DNA of 64,000 bases from Gongronella butleri (lineage: Eukaryota; Mucoromycota; Mucoromycetes; Mucorales; Cunninghamellaceae). Numbering within the stretch: position 1 is the first letter of the stretch; each line of letters opens with the position of its first letter. Where the stretch lies: positions 434,001 to 498,000 of the forward strand of contig JAIWZP010000004.1 of the NCBI GenBank assembly GCA_025201375.1, given 5' to 3'. The notes under the pieces were generated by a model. That model did not search any database. It was not told the DNA's origin and saw only the letters and a program-made list of their open reading frames with translations. Position numbers and translations under genes: made by a program. Below, piece by piece: positions 1 through 9,703 of this stretch.

Positions 1-1762
1 CGTCCATCGTTGCAAAGCACAAGCCCGCCCTCCTGGACAGCCTGGTGGACGACTTGTTTGATTTCATCCTAGCGGACATGCTAGGTCAAGACACCGTGGC
101 CAACGTACGCCTAAATCTCCCGTTTTTTCTTTAGCCACTCACTGTGTTATTTTGCCCTTTAGGATCCCGAGAATCCAGACTGGCAAGAATACGAGGACCT
201 ACCCGCCCAGTCCCAGCAAAAGGTAATCAGAAATCACATTGTTTCTCATTAGAAACATCTGTTTTGCATGAAAATCAGGCTCACTTTCATTTTTCCTTGT
301 TTTCTCAGCTGGCCGCGATGCCTGTGCTGATCAATTACCTTGTGGGCATTGTCAAGACCCATGAGAACGAGCCCCTCACGCAACGTGAGCTCGATCTTAC
401 CAACAAGGTGGTGGCATTGCTTTGGGAACTGCTCGTGGTCTCTAATGATGTTGCCAAAGAGCGCGAAATCTGGTAGGTTCACATTTAACGCGCCTCGCAA
501 TTGGACGCAATGGGCTCATTTTTTTTTTTTTTAGTGCTGCGGAAGCATCTCGCATGCGCATCATGGCGGCCGAGACGCTGATGAGCTTTGCAGACGTCAA
601 ATCGTTTGCAAGCATGGTGCAGGTGCCTGAATACGAAAACATTGGCCGTCGCCTGATGCAGGTAAGGAAGCGCACGGACACTAAAAATATAAAAGAAGGG
701 GGAAAACGCGGTCGAACGACGCGTCACTCACGCCAATTGGCTTTTGCTCACTAGGATGAATGCTACAAGGTGCGCCTGGGCTTTGCCAATGCGGTCATGG
801 TGGGCCTCCAGACGAACCGATTGCATCACCGCTACTATACCTATCTGTTCCTCGGTGCACACGAGCCTGAGCACTTCCTTTTCGAGCGAGTAAGACGATC
901 ATCGGCTCAAAACACAGCATTGGACGCGACATAACGCGCTGACGTGCCTTTTTATAGATTGAACGCTTTATCAAGTCGTATCTTTCCAAATTTGCCTCTG
1001 GTATAAAATACATGACAGCAATATGAAGGGTGAAAAAGCGAACATGAAACTAATTTTGTCGCTTTTTTCTCGATATTTTTAGTGCCCTCGGCCAAGTGGA
1101 TGATTGAAATGAAGCTCATTCCGTTTGTTCACCTGCTCGCACACCATTCCGATTTTACCGATCCCACGAGCGAGGAGGATATTCTTGAGGTTTCGCTGTA
1201 CATCAAGTTTTTTGTCGCCTGCATCGCCACCGCGGATAACATTTCGTACTTGTACCATGTCGCCCAGACGCTCAAGATCGCCGTTGACGTGACAGACCGT
1301 GATGCGAGTCTCGTAAGCAATTTTTCTGACCCTTGCCATCGCGTCTTCTCACCCAATTGTCTTTTTTTTTTTTTTTCATAGAAAACTCACGTTTTGGCCG
1401 ATTTGGCAAGCGCTCTGATTGTCCATCGCGCCGAGCGCCAGCACTGGATCATCAACCACGACGCGCACAAAATTGACTTGTACAACCACCTGTACACACC
1501 GCTGCCGCCAGGCAATCACCAGAAAAAGGTAAGAAAAAAAAAATGCATTTAATGGGCTCAATGGAGCAGCATGTCTCATTCTTTTTTTTTTTTTTTTTTC
1601 CTTTATCAGGCACTGCGCAACAGCTACGTTTCAGAGGCGCTGTTGAAAAAGATCCTGGCGGCCAATCGAGCCAAGGTAAGGCAGGGACGCGTTCAATTGG
1701 ATGCTGATGAATGACCAAGATGGATCATCTCACGTTTTTTTTTTTTCTCTCCACAGCGCTAA
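1..1762 (+). CDS. PDS5: PDS5 sister-chromatid cohesion factor, C-terminal part (5' end outside window)
   Basis: Pds5 is a HEAT-repeat protein that binds cohesin on chromatin and controls its maintenance and release. Exons by eye: 1-104, 163-222, 309-472, 535-661, 755-889, 958-1000, 1083-1312, 1382-1528, 1610-1675, 1757-1762. The joined peptide has the pattern typical of the Pds5 C-terminal half: a segment with AAETLM, then FLGAHEPEHF (family form FLAAHEPE), then HLLAHH and a stretch ending YHVAQTLK. Phases agree at every junction. The last exon is only six bases (Arg plus TAA), so the protein ends just after a basic residue cluster; the long basic tail of animal Pds5 is absent. The 5' end lies left of the window. 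Recognition rests on remembered family pattern; I am fairly sure. Confidence 0.85.
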
Positions 1763-2497
1763 ACCCGTTGCCCGGAATTCCATCCTCTCCTTTAGTTCAT
1801 AAAAAAAGAATAAAACGCGGTATTTTTCCCATTGTCTGGTTGAATTTGATCGTGCATTGCCCAAACATGTCAAGTAGCGGCCGAAACTCAAAGCTACAAA
1901 AGGCAGGTCCTCTCAAAATGGCATTCAAACGCGGTGCTCCGGCTGCACAATTGCTAATGGGCAACCGTGTGCAACCTTGCGGGGATCAAGGGCTTCCCCA
2001 CATCCCCTATTTACCCCATCTTTTTTCGCTTTCTTTTATGTTTATGACATACTGGAAAAGACGTGTCCGCAAGGACGTCAATGACGCGTTGCAATGGCAA
2101 AACGACAATGTCAGTCGATCCAGAGAGGTGGTATTGCAGTTGTTTGCCTCTTTTCGAGACGCATAAATGCCAAAAAAATCGAAAATCGCCATTCGCCACG
2201 CTTTCTCTTTGTGCATCGTTCACCCCCACGAACCCTAAATGGGTGGGAATGGCATTGAGCTTAAATGATTTTTTTTCTTTTTTGCTTTCCCATCCATGCA
2301 CGGGAAAAATTCAAGAAAAAAGAGTCAATGTTCCCTGTACGGCCATTGGATGGGTGGCGCGCACCCATTTGCATGATCATTGGATGGGGCGGGAGTCTGA
2401 AAGAGTATAAAAAGGAGGCGCGCCGCGGTCGGATCACTGAATTCTCGCTCATCTTTCACCCACATTTACTTGTATTTTCCTCTTTTTCTCTGGCAAG
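1763..2497. other. Intergenic spacer between PDS5 and the GH32 gene
   Basis: No convincing gene is seen. The first part is the PDS5 3' region (A-rich stretch near 1800-1815). The last 100 bases hold the TATA box and pyrimidine-rich leader of the GH32 gene. Open frames here are short and lack coding character. Confidence 0.6.
2406..2413 (+). promoter_or_regulatory. TATA box of the GH32 gene
   Basis: TATAAAAA lies 85 bases upstream of the ATG at 2498 and is followed by a T/C-rich leader, the usual arrangement for strong promoters in this window. Confidence 0.7.
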
Positions 2498-4371
2498 ATG
2501 CTCTCCTCCCGTGGAATTCTGGCGTGCGCGGCGGCCCTGGTGGCGCCCATGGTGCTTGCTGATCCGTTTACCAGCATGCAAGACTCCTTTGGCAAGATTG
2601 AGACTGGTTATGGCGCCAACGACGCGGATTTCGTCAAATATCGCCCAAAATTCCACGTCATTGGCCCTGTCAATTGGATGAACGATCCATCGGCGCCCTA
2701 CTTTGATGGCACGCATTACCACATCTATTATCAGCACAATCCCTATGCTCAAATTGTAAGAAGAAAAAAAAAGTGGTCATTTGTTCCATTTTGCTGATTT
2801 TCTTTTCATTTTTATAGTGGGGCAACATGACGTGGGGCCATGCCACCTCGACGGATCTCCTCCATTGGCTAGATCAGCCATTTGCGCTTTATCCTAATTC
2901 GACTTGGGACATGGAGGGCGCATTTGACGGCACATGCATGGCGGAAAAGGGATATCAAGGCAAGACGACGTTGATCTATACGGCGGTCAGTTACAGCGGC
3001 CCGACGTACGTCAATGGCCAAGAGAAGCAGGTGCTTGCGGTGACGGACGACAATGGCAATTCGTGGACACGCATCAAGCCTGTGATCAATGGCCCGCCCG
3101 ACAACTTTGTGGTCAATGGCTTCCGCGACCCTTATTTGTTCCGCTCCGCGTCGTTTGACGCGTTCCTCAACATGCCCACCGCGCCAGATTCGATCTACAT
3201 GACGGTGTCGTCGGGTATCCCCGACAAGGGTGGCAGACTCTGGCTGTACCACTCGTCCGATTGGGAAAATTGGGATTTCCATGGTCCATTCCTGTTTCAC
3301 CCGCCAAATCACATCGCGTCGCCCAACCCAGCATTTTACGGCAATGACGGCGTCAATTGGGAAGTTGCGTCGTATTTTGAACTCCCTGATCCTTCTGGTG
3401 GCGATTCTTGGCACATTGCAACATGGGGCTCGCAAGGTGGACGTAATGGAGAGGATTTTGACCATTGGGCGCTCTGGACTGCTGGACAGCAATTGGACAT
3501 GTCGATGCCGGACACCAACGAGGTTGCGAAGCCGACGCCACGAATCCACGAAACCATGAGCGGCGTGTATGATTGGGGCCTCAGTTACGCGCAAATGGCC
3601 TTTAAGGATGCAAAGGATCCCAATGGAAGATACCTCGCCATCGGATGGGTTCAGGATGATGTCATTGCTCCCGCCACTAGCGCCAACAGGTGGAATGGTG
3701 TCCTTGGTCTCTACCGCGAGCTCTTTATCCAAGAAATCAACGGAATTGACGCGTCCGACCCATTGCTGCAAGAGGGTTACGCGAGCTGGGTGTACGACGC
3801 GTCCACAAACAAAGTCAAGACCCTCGGCATGCGTCCATTGCCCGAATACGCGTCCATGCGCGGCACCGGTGCGTGGTCACTGCCCAAAAACAAGAAAAGT
3901 ACTGACCTCAGCAATCTTGCCATCCCCATTGACTCGACCCACGTGGAAATTGACGCCGTCATCGCCCTGGACACCAATTCCGACCCTGTCAGCTTCGTTG
4001 TGCGCCAATCTGCAAAGGAAGAGACCGTCATCACCTATATTCCTTCCCAAGGCAACATTTTCGTCAACCGCACTGCATCCACCTCGCGTTCCGACCTGTG
4101 GCGCACATCCGATGAGACGCACGCGCTTCCGCTCTTCCGCGTCAACAATGGCGGCCTCAATGGCACCGGTGGCCTTGAGCCCTTGCACCTGCGCGTCTTT
4201 GTCGACAATTCGCTGATTGAGGTCTTTGCAAACGACCGCTACGCCGTGTCCACGCGTATCTACCCGGACGACGCCGATGCCACTGGAATGGCATTGCGTG
4301 CGCCGGCAAATGTCAAGATCACAAGCCTGAATGTCTACCCAATCACTGACAGTGCGTTCAATCGCCCTTGA
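2498..4371 (+). CDS. Secreted GH32 beta-fructofuranosidase (invertase/fructosyltransferase type)
   Basis: This is a glycoside hydrolase family 32 enzyme that cleaves or transfers fructosyl units from sucrose or fructans outside the cell. Exons 2498-2755 and 2818-4371 give 603 aa. Residues 1-21 form a signal peptide ending in an Ala-rich stretch. The nucleophile is expected at Asp63 in WMNDPS, the transition-state stabiliser at Asp190 in FRDP, and the acid/base Glu near 268 in WEVASYFELP. WMNDPS and WEVAS depart from canonical WMNDPNG and WECPD, so whether the enzyme mainly hydrolyses or transfers is open. The C-terminal beta-sandwich carries LIEVFANDR, a usual GH32 feature. Several N-glycosylation sequons are present. 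The gene has a good TATA box and an AATAAA 4 bases after the stop. GH32 genes are patchy in early fungi, so horizontal gain is possible but not shown. Confidence 0.92.
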
Positions 4372-4375
4372 AAAC

Positions 4376-4381
4376 AATAAA
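4376..4381 (+). terminator. Poly(A) signal of the GH32 gene
   Basis: AATAAA a few bases after the TGA at 4369-4371. Confidence 0.5.
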
Positions 4382-4536
4382 AACACGTCTTTTCCCCACT
4401 TTTTAAAAAGAAAAATCCAATGGAGAGAAAAAAAGAGAAAGAAAAACAAAAGAAAAAAAAACGACCAAGATACAATGGAAGATAACGGTGAAAAATAACA
4501 CTTATTTGGTGTTTTGACGTGTTACAATGCGGGGGA

Positions 4537-6465
4537 TCAGGCCATGGCCGTTTTTTCGAGAATGATTTTCGCGCCTGGGCTGTCGCGTCGAATGGCCCAG
4601 AGGTAGATTTCACCCATGTCTTCAAGGTCATTGCTGTAATGATCAATGTATTTCTTTTTCAAAGGGATCAAATCCGTGACGTGGTAGCCCATCTGCTTCA
4701 TTTTGACGGCAAAAGGGTCGTCGGCAGGGAATGCCTTGCCGTTAAAGTCATGCGCAAAGAGTTTGTGGAAAACACGATTGTCAAATGACCCTGGGGTGCC
4801 ATCGGGGGTGAGATCGAGCTCCAGACGCTTAAAAAGCTCAGCCGTGGCTTCAAATCCATCAGATGGCAAAATATACAAATCAAATCCCCATGGCCCTGTC
4901 ATTTGATGCAACACGCGGCGGCAATGCTTGATCGTCATTCGGCGTCGCTCCTTTTTGTCGTATCGCAGCGGGTCAAGTGTGTTCATCCAGCGCGAATGCG
5001 GGCCAAATTCAATGAGCACATTGTCCACGAGATTCCGCTCAAACAGCTTGGACGCCGACTCGAGTGCGTGCAGTTCAAAGCCCTCGACGTCGATTTTGAG
5101 AAATTGAATGGGTTGCCGCAGGGAAAGCGCCTCGGGCATCATATTTAGCGTGTCAATGTCGTTTTCTTCGGCAAGAAAGGCCTTTTGCAGGGCCTGCGGG
5201 TAGCCGTGACCAATGTCCTTGGTCGTCACAAGCACCTTGTCGGTAAACGAATACAAAAGGTCGTCCTTGGGCAGCGCATCCAGGCGAATGGTGCGCACAT
5301 TGAGTGATTTGTCCGTCATGGCTGTGTCCACCCCAAGCGCCGTCACGCCACCATCGCCCACACCAACATTCTTCATAGCAAATCGCTTATACTTGTCCAA
5401 AATGGCAAAAGGAAGCACGCGTACTCGATCGGTCATGCCATTGAGCACCGCGGACATATGAATCACGCCTAAAAAAAAAAAAAATGGCATCAATGCCTGG
5501 CGCTCCTTTTCAAGTTGGCCTTTTTTTTTACTTCTCATATGCGGCTGCGGTTCAAGGGCAATAGCGTGCGCGCCACTGGCACCAGCCACCAGGGAAAAGA
5601 GACCGTGATTCGCACCTGCGCGCGTAACAAAAGAGGAAAAAAAAAAGGTCAAATCACGCGTTGTTGATGGTCACATGAAGATTTTTTACCGGCATCCACC
5701 ATGATCAACGGTGTCTCACGCGACTTGTCTTCCCGGTACACGCGCAAGATCCATTGCATCAGCCTGTAATTATAAGTCTCGCGAAGATAACCGCCTCTTG
5801 CATGCTCAAAGCTTGATTCCGACACAAGCATCACGTCTGGCTGGCTCTCGACCTGAGCAACCAAGAATAAAATAAGAATTGAGCAAACAATGACACGATC
5901 GGACACGACCAAGGGTCAGCTAAAACGTGAAACACTCTGCTTCTTACCACACCGAGTTGCCATGTTTCAATTTCTTTTGATTTGCCAATCCGATTGCCTT
6001 CGCCGGGGTACAGACGCAATGTAAAGTTGCCGCGTGTTGGCACAAGCAAGTCCAAATCAGCAGCATGACCTATAACAAACAAAAAAATAAAAATAAAAAT
6101 AAAAAATCAAGTCGCATCCGCGGTTATTTGATGCCACAATGGCATCCTACATTGTTCATGACCGTGGTTGAGCTTGGCCTTCTTGACCATATATTGATCT
6201 GGCATCTCAATGTCCGAGTGCAGCTCGTAAAGCTACGAAAAAAAAAGGATGTAAGCATGCGTCAAAAATCATCCATTGATGTTATATCGTAGCAAAAGTG
6301 CCACTTTTTCAGCACCTTGGGGTTGATTCCTAGCTGCTGGCATGACATGTTTCGCGTCGAAAAGTATGAAATCCAATTTGCAATGTCAATGCATACTAAA
6401 ATCGCGATAAAATAGATGGCACATTTTTTAAAGGTGAACAGCTTTCCTGTCGGGACAGCTGTCAT
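4537..6465 (-). CDS. Membrane-anchored FkbM-type SAM-dependent methyltransferase
   Basis: FkbM-family enzymes transfer a methyl group from S-adenosylmethionine, often to hydroxyls of glycans or metabolites; the substrate here is unknown. Exons (minus): 6465-6316, 6232-6151, 6069-5948, 5852-5691, 5615-5532, 5468-4537; 509 aa. A hydrophobic stretch at about residues 15-34 with no cleavage site suggests a type II signal anchor, so the catalytic part should face the secretory lumen. The SAM-binding motif reads VDAGANHG followed by a hydrophobic strand and ALEP (about 169-192). The FkbM hallmark KIDVEGFE is intact near residue 330. The gene is head-to-head with the paralogue at 6832 and shares its intron positions and phases in the catalytic half. 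The first intron donor (GTGCTG) is the weakest splice call. Confidence 0.85.
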
Positions 6466-6831
6466 CGTGTGCTGATAAAAAAAAAAGTCGACAATATAAA
6501 AAAAAGAAACAAGGAGCGGTGCCAAGGCTGCGCAAATCAAAACGTCAATGCATTCCCCCTGATTTCAATAGTTTTCATTTCAATTCTGACCCTGAGCGCG
6601 TCTGCCCCCCGCTCCCCGAATCTCAATTTTTTTTTTCGGCATCAGGGTGCAACAGGAATGCGCACCCCCTGTTTTCATTTTTTCAGGAATGCCTATTCCG
6701 TGGCTTCCCTTTTTGCTCGACCGGAGCGCGTCTTTTTTTTTTTTTTTTTTTTTGTCTTGACTTGTCTTGGATATTTCTCGCTCTCTTTGCTTTTCACTTG
6801 TAATCATCTTGTTCGTGGGCTGTGATAAAAG
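6466..6831. promoter_or_regulatory. Shared divergent promoter of the two FkbM genes
   Basis: The 366-base gap between the two ATGs must hold both promoters. It has a 20-base T run near 6734-6753 and no clear TATA box on either side. Confidence 0.55.
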
Positions 6832-8759
6832 ATGCTGTCTCGATTATACAGGTGGCGCGCCATAAGGTTGTATAAGGTGTGCCTGATTTTATTCATGGTT
6901 GTCAATGTCAGTATCCTGTATCTCCGCCAAAAGTCACCAGCGTCGCTCCGCCAATATGCAAAGACGTCGTACGATCAATTCTCGTGCGAGTTTCTTGGCC
7001 ATTGCGGCAACGAAACAAAGGTGAGCAACGATCAAAAGTCTTGTTTTGCAGCGCACTCATAATAGCATTGCAGATCACACCTGAAATTTCATTACTTAAC
7101 GACACGGTGCCCATAGTAGAGGAGGATCCCATTGTAAAAGAAATCGAATCAAAGCCATTGAACATCATACGTAAGTCTGAAAAAAAAATCCAAGCCAAAG
7201 TGGTTGACAATTGACATGAAACAATACACGGCAGCCGACTTTGATCCTCAGTCCATGGATTTCGACCTCGTGTCACCCATTGCTGACAGATCCGGCCTCA
7301 GATACAACTTTAAGAAGAATGACATTTATCTGTCGACCGATCTTGAGTTTTGGGAAGTCGGAGTGGTAAGTAAAAAACGGAAGCGGTGCGATTGATCTGC
7401 GCAATAACCCGCCCGGCTCCTTATTGTAGCTGTCGACGCGTCCCAATGTGTTCATTGCCGCGACCCAGAATTTCTTCCGCACGCGATACTTTCACGAGAG
7501 CAACCACAAGGCATTGCTGCTCATGAAATGGATTTTGCGCGTCCATCGCAACAATCCGCACCGCGATTCGCCATTGGTGATGGTTGACGTGGGTATGATC
7601 GTGTTCTGCAGGTTGTTGTTGGGGGGGGGGAGTGCGCGCGCCATGCTCACGCGCCATTTTCTTGAAAAGGACCCAATGATGGCTATTATTCCATGGTCGC
7701 CGGTGCAAGCGGAGCTCACGTCATTGCCATTGAGCCTCTCATGCACAAACGGAGTAAGTTTGGCGAGTAAAGAATTAAAAAAGTGCAAAACCAGCGTCTT
7801 TTTTTGATTTTTTTTTTTTTTTTTTTTTTTTTGCTTGCGCAGGTGCACTGCTCATGAGCGCCAAGCTGAATGGCCTGATGGATCGATTCCGCGTGCTTCC
7901 GTTTGCAGTATTTAATCATTACATTGAACTGACAATTATCGAGACGACAGAGTGGAAACCTGACACGGGCGGCGAAAACAACTTTACGCCTGCGCTGACC
8001 GATACGTGGACGATCCGTCTGGACGCCATGCCGCGAATGCACAGCCTGTACCACAAAAAGGCCAGCCAGGACAGAGTCTGGGTGGATCAGCGGCGATTGG
8101 ATCCATTGTACCAATCGGCGGTCGAAACAGCCATGAAGGACAAGCACGGCACGATAAAAGACATTTATGCAGTGCCCGACAACCTGTCATTCCGCAACCA
8201 GATCCATTTCATGCGCATTGCCGTTGACGGGATGGAGATTGAAGCGCTTGCGTCTGCCGAAAAGCTGTTTAACAAGGGATTGTTGCGAAACGTCTATGTC
8301 GAATTTGGCTCGCCCGAGAAATGGGACCGGCTGCGCCACTTTGAAAAGCAGCGCGACGACGCAAAGACGCGCGCGCGGTCATTGCGCGATGCACGCAACA
8401 TGATCAACACCATGATGAAAAAACACGGATTTCGCGCGTTTATTGTCGAGAGCCGCGGCTGGGATAAGGCGCACGACTTTATGACTGCGAGGTATTACGC
8501 GACCAACAAGCAGCTCGCCTTCACGTTGGCTAGAGCAGTGCCCGTTGGCAAGGACCATTGGGACGAATTCACAGCACAAATGCGATTTGAGAATACAGCG
8601 CATCTGCTTGAGCTGCAGCAAGACGACGTCGCGCCCTTTGTCGACGCCATGCAAGACAGTATTGACAGGTGTCTCCTGTGGTTCACAAATGATCAGGATA
8701 TCATTGACAGACTCGCACAAGGCCAGCCACTTCCTTTAAAACCAGCAAAAACAGACTAA
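6832..8759 (+). CDS. FkbM-type methyltransferase paralogue with altered hallmark motif
   Basis: This is the partner of the divergent gene at 4537-6465. Exons: 6832-7020, 7074-7170, 7235-7365, 7430-7592, 7670-7753, 7843-8759; 526 aa. A signal anchor lies at about residues 15-31 after a basic N terminus. The SAM-binding motif VDVGPNDG, split by an intron with a G run, is well formed (about 190-197), followed by IAIEP. The FkbM hallmark, KIDVEG in the partner, reads RIAVDG here (near 347), so the Asp is Ala and the Glu is Asp. Exon sizes 163, 84 and 917 match 160, 84 and 932 in the partner, with the same phases, so the two arose by duplication. I infer altered or lost activity. Long uninterrupted frames argue against a pseudogene. 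Confidence 0.8.
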
Positions 8760-8762
8760 AAA

Positions 8763-8768
8763 AATAAA
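8763..8768 (+). terminator. Poly(A) signal of the FkbM paralogue
   Basis: AATAAA four bases after the stop codon at 8757-8759. Confidence 0.5.
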
Positions 8769-8794
8769 TACGCATTTTTTTTTTCGGAGACAAA

Positions 8795-9085
8795 TAATGT
8801 CCACGTACGCAGCAAGCCGTGCTCTTTCGGATGGTGTGCGTTTCATGGAGATACAACGATTTTTCGTTGAGAAGACCTAGCCAGAGTCGAAAACTGAATC
8901 TCAGCCGCATTTTACGCCGGTAACAGGCAACGTAACCCCGCTTTTTAATGCATTTTTGCCGGTATTTGAGGCGTCTGCTCATGATGGATTAATGACGTGG
9001 CGATCTGATCCGAGGGTCGACTATACCCCTTGAAATTCCGTGATATTCATTTTCAAAATAATCATCGCGGGTCATCCAATGTCCA
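8795..9085 (+). repeat. Dispersed repeat R1, copy D
   Basis: This copy contains CCACGTACGCAGCAAGCC and, 226 bases on, CCCCTTGAAAT followed by a CATTTTCAAAATAATCATC-like segment. The same ordered words occur at 42.9 kb and 55.1 kb, and in part at 21.4 kb, with spacing 226-243 bases. No shared open frame survives. The copy starts just after the poly(A) signal of the FkbM gene. Confidence 0.65.
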
Positions 9086-9703
9086 TGGAGACTCAATGGT
9101 GGGCCCAGTCAAACGCGAAAAATTGGAATCACTGGATCAAATTCATTTCGCTGTGGGTTGTGAATTCACAGGCTGACAATCAAAATACAACAGAAAAGCT
9201 CAAATTGCGAGTTTCTCGACAGCCAGCTAATCGATCGCCAAGTTTGAACTCGTAACAGGCAGCAAACAGAAATCAATTTTTATGCATGACGGTTGACATT
9301 TATTAGCCCGAGAAGGTTAGGGCCAATGCATTCAAAAGGATCAAGATACACCTATTTATGAGATAGATTGCGCTTCTTTGAATCGATTTTGTTCAAAGTC
9401 ATCACAAAGGCATGTTCTCGCATGGATGAACACTGCGCCGCCACACATTTTGTATGTATCGCTTGCCAAAGAGTGAGCAAAAGCAAAAATGAAGACTCAA
9501 TGAGGCTATGCTAGCCTGTTTTTCATCGTTTTGCTGCGAAACGTACATGAAGCACAATGAACGTGCCAGTGTCGCCCCAGAACAGCAAAAAATGGCCAGG
9601 TGGTGGTGCCTCTTTAATTTGGAAAAAGCTCGAAATGTTGAAATTTCCTGTAATTATCGTACGTATTAATTCTGCTGATTTTTATGGGTGGCGGATATCA
9701 TTT
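9086..9703. other. AT-rich spacer between convergent genes
   Basis: The 3' ends of the FkbM paralogue and the RasGEF face each other here. Apart from R1 copy D to its left, I see no gene, RNA or clear repeat. Confidence 0.5.

Noticed and set aside
1711..2166. A plus-strand frame of 151 codons after PDS5
   Set aside because: It begins inside the last PDS5 intron, runs through the 3' region with T runs read as Phe, and has no recognisable domain.
2869..3771. A 300-codon minus-strand open frame antisense to the GH32 gene
   Set aside because: It mirrors GH32 codons, has an Arg/His-rich composition typical of antisense shadow frames, and shows no motif. GH32 evidence on the plus strand is far stronger.
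4537..8759. A biosynthetic gene cluster around the FkbM methyltransferases
   Set aside because: Neighbours are PDS5, a GH32 enzyme and a RasGEF. No polyketide, peptide synthetase, terpene or tailoring genes are present.
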